Shown: positions 46,400 to 55,187 of the stretch, piece after piece
Layout: each line of letters starts with the position of its first letter
Numbering within the stretch: the first letter of the stretch is position 1
From: Natranaerofaba carboxydovora
GTDB lineage: Bacteria > Bacillota > Natranaerobiia > Natranaerobiales > Natranaerofabaceae
Length of the DNA stretch: 64,000 nucleotides
Reading direction: 5' to 3'
Assembly: GCF_022539405.1 (NCBI RefSeq)
Contig: NZ_CP054394.1
Span: 2,501-66,500, forward strand
The notes under the pieces: model-generated
What the model saw: only the letters and a program-made list of their open reading frames with translations
Database searches by the model: none
What the model was told of the DNA's origin: nothing
Position numbers and translations under genes: made by a program

Positions 46400-49300
46400 A
46401 TGTTCTCAAGCTGCGAAAATAATAATTCTTGCCGGGGCCAATTTATGCTTGATTCTTTAAGCGCTATGGTATGTCTTCTGGATAAAAATAAAAATATTAT
46501 CGGGTTTAATAAAGCTTGGTCTGAATTTTTTAAGGGAATTGGAGAAAGTATAAGTGAAGGCGATAATAGCTATAATTATTTGGACATTTGCTTAAATAAC
46601 AAACTTATGGGAGAAGAGACAGTTCAAAAAATTAAAATGGGAATTGAAGCTGTGGTTAATGAAGAACAAGATTTTTTTGAATGTGAATTTACTTATGAGT
46701 TTGATAAGGAACGTTGGTTTGTAGCCAGGGTAACACCATACCTTGCTCCTAAAGAGGGGTCTTACGGTAGAGAAGTGGTAATAGCGCATGAAGAAATTAG
46801 TGACAAAAAGAAGACCAGCGAAAATCAAGCTAAAGCTGATGATTTTTTGGATAATGCAGTAGAGTTAATTACTTTTCAGGATAATGATTTGAATATAGTT
46901 TGGGCTAACCGTGCTGCTAGAGAAGCTTTTAAAGAAAAAACTGACGAATTGATTGGTAAAAAATGTTATGAAATTGCACAAGGAAGATCTACCCCATGTG
47001 AGGATTGTCCTGTTATACGGGCGATAAATTTAGGTCAACGCTGCACTGAAGAGAAAGTTACACCTGATGGACGATATTTTAGTATCATAGGCTCACCTGT
47101 AAAAAATGAAAATGGTGAAGTGATTGGCGCTGTAGAAACTGCACTAGAAATAACTGAAAAAAAACATTTAGAGATCAACTTAGAAGAGCGTAATAAAATT
47201 TTAGAAGGTATAGTAAACAGTGTTGATGATGGATTAACGGTGCAGTATCCTGATTTGACAAGGGAATTCTGGAACCCTGCTGCTTATAAAATTTTTGGTT
47301 TAACAGAAGACGATTCTGTTGAAGGTGAGAAATGCTACAAAGCTTTAGGTTATGAAAATGAATGTAAAATCTGTGCTAGTAAAGAAGTATTAAATACTGG
47401 TGAAGCTGCTGAAGTTGAGAAATATCATTCACACCTTGATCTTATATTGAAATGTAAAGCCCATCCTGTTTATGATAAGAAAGGAAATGTCATCAGGATA
47501 ATTGAGCATTTGAAAGATATTACTGAGCAAAGGACATGGGAAAAAAAGTTAGAAGAATATCAAAATAGGCTTAAAGATTTAACTAAAGAATATGAAACAA
47601 TTTTGGAGAATACTTCAGATGCCATTTTTTTCATTGAAGTGGAAGAAGGAATAGTGGATAATACTTTTAAGTTTTTAAGAAATAACGTACAGCATCAAAA
47701 ATTAACAGGCCTTTCCATGGAAAAAATTAGGGGCAAAACTCCCTATGAGGTGTTGAATAAAAAAACTGCTGACTTTGTCATCTCAAATTATAAGCACTGC
47801 TGCCAAGTAAAAGAAACAATAGAATATGAGGAGACTCTTGACCTTCCCAACGGAAAGCGCACATATCATACATCTTTAACTCCGGTCCTCGAGAATGGAA
47901 AGGTAGTTAAAATTGTAGGATCCAGTAGGGATATAACCAGGCGAAAAGATATGGAACGAGCGTTAAAAGAAAGTGAAGAAAAGCTAAGAACTTATATTGA
48001 AGAAGCACCGGTAGGAATATTTGTTATCGATGAAAATGGCTATCATCTAGAAACTAACCCTGAAGGGTGCAGGTTAAGAGGGGCTTCAAGAGAGGAATTA
48101 AAGAAGTATAAAAACTTTGATTTCGTGCACCCGGATTATAAAGATAAAGCATTAACTAATTTCAAGAGAATAAAAGAAGAAGGTCGAATTCACGTGGAAC
48201 TATTGGGTATTAAGTTTGATGGGACACCTATTTGGTTGAATATACTTGCCGTTAAATTGAGTGGCAACCGTATTATAGGTTTTGTGACTGATATTAGCAA
48301 GCAGAAAAACACTGAAGAAAGGCTCCGCCAAAGCGAGCAGTTTTTGGAAGGTATTTTGAACTCTATCCCCGATGTTATAGGCATTCAAAGACCAGACCAT
48401 ACTGTGGTCAGGTATAATGAAGCCGGATATGAATTTTTAGATATGTCCCATGAAGAAGTTTCGGGAAATAAATGCTATCAGCTTATTGGTAGAACAACTC
48501 AATGTAAACCCTGTGCGACAAGTAAAGCTCTTGAAACAAAAAATCTAGAGCAGGTAGAAAAATATATACCGGAATATGATACTTATCTTGAAACCCGGGC
48601 CAACCCTTTGTTAGATGAAAATGGGAATGTACACTATATAATAGAACAGCTTAGAGATATAACAGTTTATAAGAAGACTTTAAATGCTTTGAAAGAAAGT
48701 GAACAGAGGTTTAGATCCATTATAGAAGCGGCTAAAACTGTTTCTCTTATTGTTACAGATTTAAACTCCAATGTAGTAGAATTTAGTCCAGGTGCTGAAG
48801 AAATTTTTGGCTACAACAGGAATGAGATTATAGAAAAACATGTTGGGATGCTTCATACAGCCGAAGACATAAAGAAATTTCCTGCTTTAATTGAAAAGTT
48901 AATCAAATTTAAAGAAGGGTTTACCTTAGAAACTGAACTGGTAAAAAAATCAGGAAAAGTTTTTCCTGCCCTTTTTTCTTTGCAACCCCTTTTTGATTTT
49001 GAAGGAAATGTTAGCGGGACCCTTGGAATTACAGTGGATATTACAGAATTGAAAGAAACTGAGGAAAAGCTGCGCAAAAGTGAACAAAAGTTTAGAAGCT
49101 TTGTTGAAAAAGCATTTGACCTTATATTTACAGTTAATGAAAAGGGCGAAATAACTTATGTTTCACCGAACTGTAAAGAACTGCTTGGTTACGAGCCCGA
49201 AGAAGTTTTAGGAGGTAATTACTTAACAGGTATTCACCCGGAAGATTACGATAAAACAGTTCAACACTTTTATAATATTTTGAAGAAAAATTATATTGAG

Positions 49301-51202
49301 GAAGAAATTGAAGGGAGGATTTATCATAAGGATGGTGAATGGCGCTGGTTTGCCACCAGAGCCGCTGTTATAGATAGAAGTAAGGAAGAAACAGTTATTT
49401 TAGGGATTTCCAGAGATGTAACTGAGCGTAAACAGTTCGAAAGGGCACTAAGGAATAGTAATGAATTATTAAATGGTATTTTTGAAAGTATACAGGATGG
49501 CATGAGTGTTTTAAATCCTGATCTTACTATACGTCATACCAATTATATAATAAAAAGCTGGCATGAAAGTGAGCTGCCCCTGGAGGGTAAAAAGTGCTAT
49601 CAAGCTTTTCATGGGCTTAGTAAACCGTGCAAAGATTGTCCCACTTTGCGATGCCTTGAAACCGGTGAAATGGAAAATGAAGAGCTTACTGTAAAAACTG
49701 AACACGGGGAAAAATGGATTGAACTTTATAGTTACCCTATGTTTGAAGGAGAGAACAATGAAGTCTCCGGTGTAGTTGAGTTCATTCGTGATATCACTCC
49801 AAGAAAATTATATGAGATAGAACTAGATAATCAGAAAAATCAGTTTGAAGCTTTATTTAAAAATACTTCTGATGCAGTAGCGCAGATAGACCATAACAAT
49901 AGTATAGTAGACATTAATGAAAAATTTACTGAACTATTTGGTTATACTGTTGAAGAGGCAGCAGGAAAACAGTTAAGCGAATTAGTTTTAAAGAATAAAA
50001 ATGAAAAAAACCTTCAGAAAGAAGTTTTATATGAAGGGAAAACTGCAGAAGATGAGGCCACCAGGTACAAAAAGGACGGAGAACCGGTAGAAGTAATAGT
50101 AAAAGGAGTACCTATATTTATTGATAATGAAGCTGTGGGTGGCTATGCGGTTTATACAGATATAACCCAGCGTAAAAAGGCGGAAGAAAGAATACGTTAT
50201 CTAAGTTTTCATGATAGTTTGACTGGACTTTATAATAGGGCTTATTTAGAAAAAGAAATGGAAAGATTAGATACCAAGCGTCAGCTCCCTGTAAGTATTT
50301 TAATGGCTGATGTAAATGGCCTGAAATTGCTTAATGATACTTTTGGTCATGATGCAGGAGACGAACTTTTAATGAAATCTGCTGATATTTTGACTAAATC
50401 ATGTAGGAAAGAAGATATAATAGCCCGCTGGGGTGGTGATGAGTTTGTTATTTTACTCCCCCAGACAAATGGAAGTGAAGCTGATGTGATAGCAGAAAGA
50501 ATAAGGGAAGAAAGTAAAAACTATTACGTACACTCAGTACCGGTTAGAATAGCTGTTGGATGTTTTACCAAATATAATCCTAAAGAATCAATGGAAGAAG
50601 TGCTAAATGAAGCAGAAGACCGTATGTATAAAAATAAGCTTATGGAAAGAAGTAGTACCAGACAGGATATAGTATCAGCATTACTAAAGACCCTAAAGCA
50701 AAAAAGTAATGAGACTGAAGATCATTTAAAGAGAATGGGTGAATTAAGCTATGAATTTGGCCGGGCTATAGGATTATCTGAAGAAGATTTGGAAAGATTA
50801 TACCTACTAGCGACTATGCATGATATTGGTAAAATAGTTATCTCGGAAGAAATACTAAAGAAGTCATCGTCACTTAATCAAGAAGAATGGACCTTGTTAA
50901 AAGAACACCCTAAAAAAGGAGAATATATTGCCCGGGCTTCTGAAAATTTAGTCCATATTGCTGATGAAATCGGAGCTCATCATGAAAGATGGGACGGCAA
51001 GGGTTATCCATGGGGATTAAAACAAAAAGAAATACCTTTGCTATCTAGAATTATTGCAATAATTGATACTTATGATGTGATGACTAATGGCACTTATTAT
51101 AAAAATCCTGTGTCTAAAGAGGAAGCTTTAAAGGAGATAAAAAACTGTGCTGGAACCCAATTTGACCCTGAGTTGGTGGAGGAGTTTTTGAAAATAGTAT
51201 GA
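46400..51202 (+). CDS. ten-PAS hybrid diguanylate cyclase / HD-GYP phosphodiesterase
   Basis: A 1600-residue cytoplasmic protein with no membrane helix. About ten PAS domains occupy residues ~10-1270. Four of them (2nd, 3rd, 6th and 9th) carry a Cys motif such as KCYEIAQGRSTPCEDCP or KCYQAFHGLSKPCKDCP. A GGDEF domain follows (~1275-1435) with an intact WGGDEF, then an HD-GYP domain (~1450-1600) with MHDIGK and HHERWDGKGYPWGL. It can thus both make and break cyclic di-GMP by motif. The PAS series should sense several redox or ligand signals. ATG 46400 is eight bases after AAAGGAGG. It is flanked on both sides by decayed toxin-antitoxin genes. Confidence 0.93.
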   Translation: MFSSCENNNSCRGQFMLDSLSAMVCLLDKNKNIIGFNKAWSEFFKGIGESISEGDNSYNYLDICLNNKLMGEETVQKIKMGIEAVVNEEQDFFECEFTYEFDKERWFVARVTPYLAPKEGSYGREVVIAHEEISDKKKTSENQAKADDFLDNAVELITFQDNDLNIVWANRAAREAFKEKTDELIGKKCYEIAQGRSTPCEDCPVIRAINLGQRCTEEKVTPDGRYFSIIGSPVKNENGEVIGAVETALEITEKKHLEINLEERNKILEGIVNSVDDGLTVQYPDLTREFWNPAAYKIFGLTEDDSVEGEKCYKALGYENECKICASKEVLNTGEAAEVEKYHSHLDLILKCKAHPVYDKKGNVIRIIEHLKDITEQRTWEKKLEEYQNRLKDLTKEYETILENTSDAIFFIEVEEGIVDNTFKFLRNNVQHQKLTGLSMEKIRGKTPYEVLNKKTADFVISNYKHCCQVKETIEYEETLDLPNGKRTYHTSLTPVLENGKVVKIVGSSRDITRRKDMERALKESEEKLRTYIEEAPVGIFVIDENGYHLETNPEGCRLRGASREELKKYKNFDFVHPDYKDKALTNFKRIKEEGRIHVELLGIKFDGTPIWLNILAVKLSGNRIIGFVTDISKQKNTEERLRQSEQFLEGILNSIPDVIGIQRPDHTVVRYNEAGYEFLDMSHEEVSGNKCYQLIGRTTQCKPCATSKALETKNLEQVEKYIPEYDTYLETRANPLLDENGNVHYIIEQLRDITVYKKTLNALKESEQRFRSIIEAAKTVSLIVTDLNSNVVEFSPGAEEIFGYNRNEIIEKHVGMLHTAEDIKKFPALIEKLIKFKEGFTLETELVKKSGKVFPALFSLQPLFDFEGNVSGTLGITVDITELKETEEKLRKSEQKFRSFVEKAFDLIFTVNEKGEITYVSPNCKELLGYEPEEVLGGNYLTGIHPEDYDKTVQHFYNILKKNYIEEEIEGRIYHKDGEWRWFATRAAVIDRSKEETVILGISRDVTERKQFERALRNSNELLNGIFESIQDGMSVLNPDLTIRHTNYIIKSWHESELPLEGKKCYQAFHGLSKPCKDCPTLRCLETGEMENEELTVKTEHGEKWIELYSYPMFEGENNEVSGVVEFIRDITPRKLYEIELDNQKNQFEALFKNTSDAVAQIDHNNSIVDINEKFTELFGYTVEEAAGKQLSELVLKNKNEKNLQKEVLYEGKTAEDEATRYKKDGEPVEVIVKGVPIFIDNEAVGGYAVYTDITQRKKAEERIRYLSFHDSLTGLYNRAYLEKEMERLDTKRQLPVSILMADVNGLKLLNDTFGHDAGDELLMKSADILTKSCRKEDIIARWGGDEFVILLPQTNGSEADVIAERIREESKNYYVHSVPVRIAVGCFTKYNPKESMEEVLNEAEDRMYKNKLMERSSTRQDIVSALLKTLKQKSNETEDHLKRMGELSYEFGRAIGLSEEDLERLYLLATMHDIGKIVISEEILKKSSSLNQEEWTLLKEHPKKGEYIARASENLVHIADEIGAHHERWDGKGYPWGLKQKEIPLLSRIIAIIDTYDVMTNGTYYKNPVSKEEALKEIKNCAGTQFDPELVEEFLKIV

Positions 51203-51231
51203 TCTCATAAAACAGTGTTTTAGAAATTTTT

Positions 51232-51280
51232 AATAACCAGCCTTTGTAAAGGTTAACTTTATTTAGGCTGGTTATTTTGT
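51232..51280 (+). terminator. terminator-type hairpin repeat, copy 2 of 3; ends the PAS gene
   Basis: AATAACCAGCC (51232-51242) and GGCTGGTTATT (51266-51276) form the stem, 30 bases after the PAS gene stop, with T-rich flanks. It differs from the other two copies by a few bases. A smaller AAAAC/GTTTT hairpin precedes it at about 51210. Confidence 0.85.
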
Positions 51281-51484
51281 GTTATAACGGTGTATTATAT
51301 TTTAAATAACAGTATAATGGTGCCGAAGGTGGGTATGATGGATATTTAATAAACTTTGAGTTTATCAGTGAATCTGAAAAGTTTATTTTATCTAAGAAAG
51401 CGAATTTTAGTTTGACTTGAAAAAAACAATTAGATACTGATATAATTATGTTACCTAAAAATGTAAATATGTGAGGTGCTTCTT

Positions 51485-51726
51485 TTGTCAATTAAAGAAC
51501 GAACTAAAAAGGATATAGATAGATTAGTTAAAGGGATTAGAGAAAAATTTGGACCCCAGAAGATTATTCTGTTTGTCTGGACTTTGAAAGACCGGTAGAT
51601 TTAATTTTATATACATCAGAAGAATGGGAAACTAATGTAAAAGATTCTGCTACTTTTGCAAGTTTAATTGAAAAAAAAGGTGTGAAGCTATATGGATGGT
51701 ACAAAACCTGGAGATTGGCTATATAA
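51485..51726 (+). pseudogene. MNT nucleotidyltransferase relic lacking its active site
   Basis: TTG 51485 opens SIKERTKKDIDRLVKGIREK and FGPQKIILF, the N-terminal helix of a minimal nucleotidyltransferase. The expected GS-x-x-DxD core is missing. After a frame change the C-terminal part follows (FERPVDLILYTSEEW, then SATFASLIEKKGVKLYG). Deletion has removed the catalytic centre. The end overlaps the HEPN relic, the normal gene order of HEPN/MNT modules. Confidence 0.7.
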
Positions 51727-51823
51727 AGCCAAACAGGACCTAGAATCTTCATGGATATTACTTCAAAACGATGGTCCAGAAGAAACAATTGCTTTTCATG
51801 CTCACCAGGCTATATGGAGCTAA
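51692..51823 (+). pseudogene. HEPN-domain toxin relic
   Basis: ATG 51692 opens GDWLYKAKQDLESSWILLQN and continues to AFHAHQAIWS before TAA 51823. WLxKAxxDLxSAxxLL and FHAxQAxEK are the two first helices of HEPN proteins of the MNT-partner type. The protein is cut where the Rx4-6H RNase motif would come. It overlaps the MNT relic by 35 bases. Confidence 0.7.
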
Positions 51824-51843
51824 TATGAGGGGAGGAGAATAGT

Positions 51844-51924
51844 ATGCTTTGAAACTATAAAGTTGCGATCCCACTGTTAGTGGTGATTGGTCTTTATTTG
51901 GTTGTGAGTAATATATTGGGGTAA
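51844..51924 (+). pseudogene. tiny membrane peptide frame with an in-frame TGA at codon 3
   Basis: AGGGGAGGAG stands six bases before ATG 51844, a strong ribosome binding site. The frame is Met-Leu-TGA, then NYKVAIPLLVVIGLYLVVSN and ILG, one membrane helix ending at TAA. A single TGG to TGA change would explain the break. It may be a dead small gene of the same kind as other single-helix peptides in the window. Confidence 0.4.
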
Positions 51925-52083
51925 TGTATTACTTAAATGGTTTTTTTTTCTTGTTAACGAGAGAAGATACAAAGGCTGCAGGATTCAAAAAGATGGATTT
52001 TCGAATTTAAAGGAATAAATGTTAGTCTGTGGTATAATTTAGGGAGTTGTTAAATTTGTATAAGAACCTGGAGGTGTATAGCA

Positions 52084-52323
52084 ATGAGTACTACCGAATC
52101 AAAAGAGTTTTTGTTAAAAGAATTTGAAAAGCTAGATGAAGAAGGCCAGAAAAAAATCCTTGATTATGTTAAAAGACTATCTCGTGCTCAGGAATATACT
52201 AATAGTAAAACTCCGAAAATCCTTAGGGGTGCATTAAGAAAATATAAAAATAGAGAGCTAAGACAAAAAGAAAAAGGTGCCTGGGCCTGCAAATATAATA
52301 ATTTTGAGATACCTGCTAGATGA
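52084..52323 (+). pseudogene. VapB-type antitoxin fused out of frame to a VapC toxin fragment
   Basis: From ATG 52084, with GGAGGTG upstream, the frame encodes ~66 residues of an antitoxin (TTESKEFLLKEFEKLDEEGQ, then GALRKYKNRELRQKEKGAWA). It ends in a run (CKYNNFEIPAR) that is VapC coding sequence read in the wrong frame. The antitoxin end and toxin start, seen separately in the relic near 45.7 kb, have been deleted. The N-terminal helical part and most of the antitoxin remain, so a 79-residue product could still be made, but no partner toxin is left. Confidence 0.7.
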
Positions 52324-52399
52324 TGATGAACTATCCAATAAAGCTGCTGACTTAATAAAAGATAATAAAATATTTAATAACCAGCCTTGTAAAGGTTAA
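52289..52399 (+). pseudogene. VapC PIN-domain toxin fragment
   Basis: In the frame that starts at 52289 the bases read ANIIILRYLLDDDELSNKAA then DLIKDNK, the usual DANxILRYLLxDDxxxSxKA stretch of PIN toxins. There is no start codon, and the frame runs into the hairpin repeat and stops. It overlaps the antitoxin pseudogene in another frame. Confidence 0.65.
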
Positions 52400-52422
52400 C
52401 TTTATTTAGGCTGGTTATTTTA
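52376..52422. repeat. terminator-type hairpin repeat, copy 3 of 3
   Basis: AATAACCAGCC (52376-52386) and GGCTGGTTATT (52409-52419) form the stem. The repeat unit is longer than the hairpin: copies 2 and 3 also share AAATAACAGTATAATGG and GGTGCCGAAGGT 40-60 bases downstream (about 51308 and 52446). Confidence 0.85.
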
Positions 52423-52504
52423 TTTTGCAGTTTTATATTATATATTAAATAACAGTATAATGGTAATGGTGCCGAAGGTACGTATGGTGAAGAACCCACA
52501 CTGG

Positions 52505-52685
52505 AAAATTACATGATTAAGATTTTGAAAGATTTTACTTTCAGGATTGAATAGAGACGTTAGTCCAGCCCAGCAAGGTGATGTACCATCAGTGCATCGG
52601 AGTAAACGTTTATTAAACCTACAAAGAGATCTCTTTATATAATCTTTGATTTAGGAGAGGAATTTTTTGTTTGTAGGCTTTTTTT
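52505..52685 (+). ncRNA. candidate structured RNA ending in a terminator-like hairpin
   Basis: CCTACAAA (52618-52625) pairs with TTTGTAGG (52670-52677), followed by a run of seven Ts, a terminator with a long internal loop. Upstream, ACGTT near 52558 can pair with AACGT near 52607 and encloses a GC-richer stretch with the small stem GATG/CATC, unlike its AT-rich surroundings. No gene follows for 500 bases. I cannot match it to a known RNA class; it may be a small RNA, a riboswitch remnant or the end of a lost mobile element. Confidence 0.3.
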
Positions 52686-53109
52686 AAGAACTGACAAGAC
52701 TAAAGATAGCTCCACTCACATTCTCCCTCTGCCACAGATATAATTAGGCAGTGGCTACGATACAAAATAATCACTGCTTAAGTTATTAGAAATAAATCGT
52801 TCAAAAATAGAACTGTTTAAAGCTATTTTATTGAGATTGAAAATATTAACTATAAAAAGAAAAATATGAAAATTGATTGTTTGATCTTGCTCATGTTACT
52901 ATATCATTTGTTTAATATTTAAGTATGAGAACGCTAACTTTAAATGAACTAATTTAGATACTATAACCTCTTTTTAGCTTAAGAGCTAATTAGGTAGCAT
53001 TCCTCAATTTACTTTTAAATCTTCCTTATACTATTCACTTTCTGTAAACTTTCCCTATAAGAATTAAAATATAAAAGAAAATAAAAAATTAAAACCAGAT
53101 TGTAACGTA
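52686..53109. other. AT-rich intergenic stretch
   Basis: I see no gene, relic or conserved RNA in these ~420 bases. Confidence 0.5.
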
Positions 53110-53149
53110 AAACATGCTCTTAAGTCTCCCTGGCATGTTTATTATTTTT
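53110..53149 (+). terminator. hairpin upstream of the 80-residue hypothetical gene
   Basis: AAACATGC pairs with GCATGTTT (53110-53117 with 53133-53140), followed by ATTATTTTT. It could end a transcript or act in the leader of the next gene. CTCCCT in its loop could also pair with the AAGGGAG ribosome binding site near 53178. Confidence 0.55.
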
Positions 53150-53191
53150 CGCCCAAGGGGCCTTTTAAATTTTCTTAAGGGAGTGATTTTG

Positions 53192-53434
53192 TTGAGGGTT
53201 ATCACTAGAAAAAGAATGGATTGGGATACTTTTTTGGAAGAGATAGTATTGAAGGTAAAGCGAACTTCTCTTCCTAAGGTGGTATGGAAAGACAGAAAGC
53301 ATGTAAGTTTCGAAGAAGTAGAAGATTTTATTCTTGGAACTAGGAATAAAAAATGGATGGTTGTATATTATGACTGCATGATTAAGGCAAAGCCTTATAA
53401 CTTAAGTAAAATAGTCGTGGAAATTTGGTTTTAG
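53192..53434 (+). CDS. small hypothetical protein
   Basis: An 80-residue protein of no family I recognise. TTG 53192 is preferred because AAGGGAGTG lies seven to ten bases upstream and a hairpin ends just before; a longer frame from ATG 53114 would run through that hairpin. The sequence mixes charged helices (RKRMDWDTFLEEIVLKVKR) with strands (KKWMVVYYDCMIKAKPYN). There is no signal or membrane segment. A strong terminator starts one base after the stop, which supports a real gene. Confidence 0.6.
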   Translation: MRVITRKRMDWDTFLEEIVLKVKRTSLPKVVWKDRKHVSFEEVEDFILGTRNKKWMVVYYDCMIKAKPYNLSKIVVEIWF

Positions 53435-53470
53435 CCCCGTAGCCTGTGAAGGTTACGGGGGATATTTTTT
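53435..53470 (+). terminator. intrinsic terminator of the 80-residue gene
   Basis: CCCCGTAGCC pairs with GGTTACGGGG (one G-T pair) over a six-base loop, then GATATTTTTT. Confidence 0.9.
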
Positions 53471-53480
53471 GGCAACAAAA

Positions 53481-53524
53481 TGTAAGCGTCATCGTGTGTC
53501 CTGAAAATTGATCGGCAAAAAAGT
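53481..53524. other. possible solo insertion-sequence end
   Basis: TGTAAGCGTCATCGTG resembles the GTAAGCG ends of IS66-type elements and the GTGAGCGTCA at the edge of the IS66 element near 62318. CCTGAAAATTGATCGGC follows, as in several transposon ends. No transposase remains here, so this is a weak call. Confidence 0.25.
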
Positions 53525-53635
53525 AACATGATTTTTGTTAATGGGATTTATAGGTTTTCTATGTCTAAAGTTGATAATGTAGTTGACAAGATAAATAAAG
53601 ATTAAAGTCATTAAAACATCAGTGGAATAGTATTA

Positions 53636-53692
53636 AAAATCATCAACGTAATCAGGATAATCAATTTGTGGAGCAATTCGATCAAATAGCAA
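53636..53692. repeat. 57-bp direct repeat, copy B, within a decayed minus-strand gene
   Basis: Matches 45885-45941 with three differences. On the minus strand an ATG near 53733 with AGGAGG opens SENPGIKIISLI, and one frame change later LLFDRIAPQIDYPDYVDDF ends at TAA. The gene type is unknown. In the surrounding 53471-53923 nothing else was found. Confidence 0.7.
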
Positions 53693-53923
53693 CTATCAAA
53701 CTTATAATCTTAATACCAGGATTTTCACTCATGTAAGACCTCCTAAGTCATTTTTACACTAACTAATTCTCATTTTTACTTTCTATTAAAATTATACTAT
53801 ACCTATACATTTTTCTTTAAAAGGTTCTAATGAATTTAGAAATGTTTAGCAGAATTAATAAGTAGCTGATATTTTAAGTGAATAATAAGTATAGAGTTGC
53901 TAAAATAGTGATTAAAGAAAAGG

Positions 53924-53965
53924 GGTGTAACCTCCGGCTGGCATATAAGGAGGGGAGGCTACACC
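53924..53965 (-). terminator. terminator of the 190-residue hypothetical gene
   Basis: On the minus strand GGTGTAGCCTCC pairs with GGAGGTTACACC (arms 53965-53954 and 53935-53924) with a ~18-base loop, followed by CCTTTTCTTT. It lies eight bases after the stop. Confidence 0.75.
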
Positions 53966-53972
53966 GTTTGTT

Positions 53973-54542
53973 TTATCGTACTTTTGTATCGTTATAATAG
54001 TGGCGGTTATAAAAACGATAACCTTCCATATTGTTGGCTTTATCTTTTGTTGCTTTACTTATATCTTGAATTAATCTTTTTACTAAAAACCCGTATCTAT
54101 GTTTATATTCAATTTTTTTTGTAATTTTACCGTGAATAAGTAGATAATCATTAAGCATTACTTCCCAATTAATTCTTTCCATAGGGATAAATACATCGAC
54201 TAAATAGTTTACAGTGCCTTCAATCAACTCTTCCATCATTCCTTGGTCTCTCATATCCTTGACTTTTTCACCTACATATTTGTCCGCTTCATCTTCTGTG
54301 TAAATTTTTTTGTTTCCTTCATCTTTATAACCTAAAACAAAGATATGATTCTTTTTCGGACTAGGTATTCTTAATTTCAAACTTTCGTCAACCCAGTATC
54401 TAACCGGAAAAATTCCATTTTCATATATGACTGTTTTGTCAAGTACAACTTGAAAAATCCCAGGTTTATTTGAAGTTAGAATTTCCACTGCTTTTTCAAC
54501 AAAAACTTCCCTGGTAACAACAAAAGGGCTATTTAAATCCAT
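53973..54542 (-). CDS. hypothetical protein
   Basis: A 189-residue protein of no family I recognise. It has no signal peptide or membrane helix. The N-terminal half has alternating strands (PGIFQVVLDKTVIYENGIFP, then RIPSPKKNHIFVLGYKDE). The C-terminal half is helical and basic (YGFLVKRLIQDISKATKDKA), ending in an aromatic run, YRFYNRHYYND. ATG 54542 is preferred, with AAGGAG upstream; an in-frame GTG at 54554 overlaps that site. The low GC content is like the rest of this accessory region. Confidence 0.65.
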   Translation of the reverse strand: MDLNSPFVVTREVFVEKAVEILTSNKPGIFQVVLDKTVIYENGIFPVRYWVDESLKLRIPSPKKNHIFVLGYKDEGNKKIYTEDEADKYVGEKVKDMRDQGMMEELIEGTVNYLVDVFIPMERINWEVMLNDYLLIHGKITKKIEYKHRYGFLVKRLIQDISKATKDKANNMEGYRFYNRHYYNDTKVR

Positions 54543-55187
54543 TAAAAAAATCACTCCTTACAGTATTATAAAAGGTGACTTTTTACCCTTCCTAACCCCA
54601 TAAAGAGTTTGTCGTCTTTTTAGATAAAATGTTTTAAAGCTAATGAGTAATAAAAAACTTTGTGACGGGATAGCCGAATTTTCTGAAACAAAAATGAGAA
54701 ATAATCTTTTAAGTTAACGGGGTTTCATTATTAAAATAAAAGGAATGCTCCTTTGTTAGTAGAAATAAAGGCCAAGGAGTCGTCTGCTCATTTCTTATAG
54801 CTGAAAAGCTATTCTTTTTAGTTTAGTTGTTTTTATTTAGGAAGTATTAAATCAAGATACTTGCTTGAGTAAAGAAAAATTATTAGAGAGGGAACATTAG
54901 TATTTCTAGGGAAGTTATTACTTTGAAATTCTTTTAGGAGAAATTTAAGGTGTATGGCTTATGATAAGTAAATCGCCTGACTATTTTACCATTAAAAAGT
55001 TAATTTGGCAATATTTTTATAGTAAAGAAATTTACTTCTAAATTTTTGGGTTGAAAATTTAATTAGTTTGAAGGAAATATTATACAAATTATAGAACAAA
55101 GAACACTGATAATTTTGAATTTATAGTATGTATAATATTAGCTCAAATTGCTAGAAGTATTACTAAGATTAAATTAGGAGGAGTGAA
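54543..55187. other. intergenic region, 645 bases
   Basis: Divergent genes flank this AT-rich stretch. The one structure I can support is a small hairpin, ATAGCT-GAAA-AGCTAT (54797-54812), followed by TCTTTTTA, terminator-like on the plus strand although no gene precedes it. No relic could be read. AGGAGGAG before 55188 is the ribosome binding site of the next gene. Confidence 0.5.

Noticed and set aside
51850-51852. TGA as a selenocysteine codon
   Set aside because: No SECIS-like hairpin is seen right after the TGA, and the frame is a tiny membrane peptide in decayed DNA.
53114-53191. Longer ATG start for the 80-residue hypothetical gene
   Set aside because: The extension runs through a hairpin with a T-rich tail, and the inner TTG has a well placed AAGGGAGTG.
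45800-53700. CRISPR array made of the hairpin and 57-bp repeats
   Set aside because: The copies are kilobases apart, without regular spacers, and no cas gene is present.
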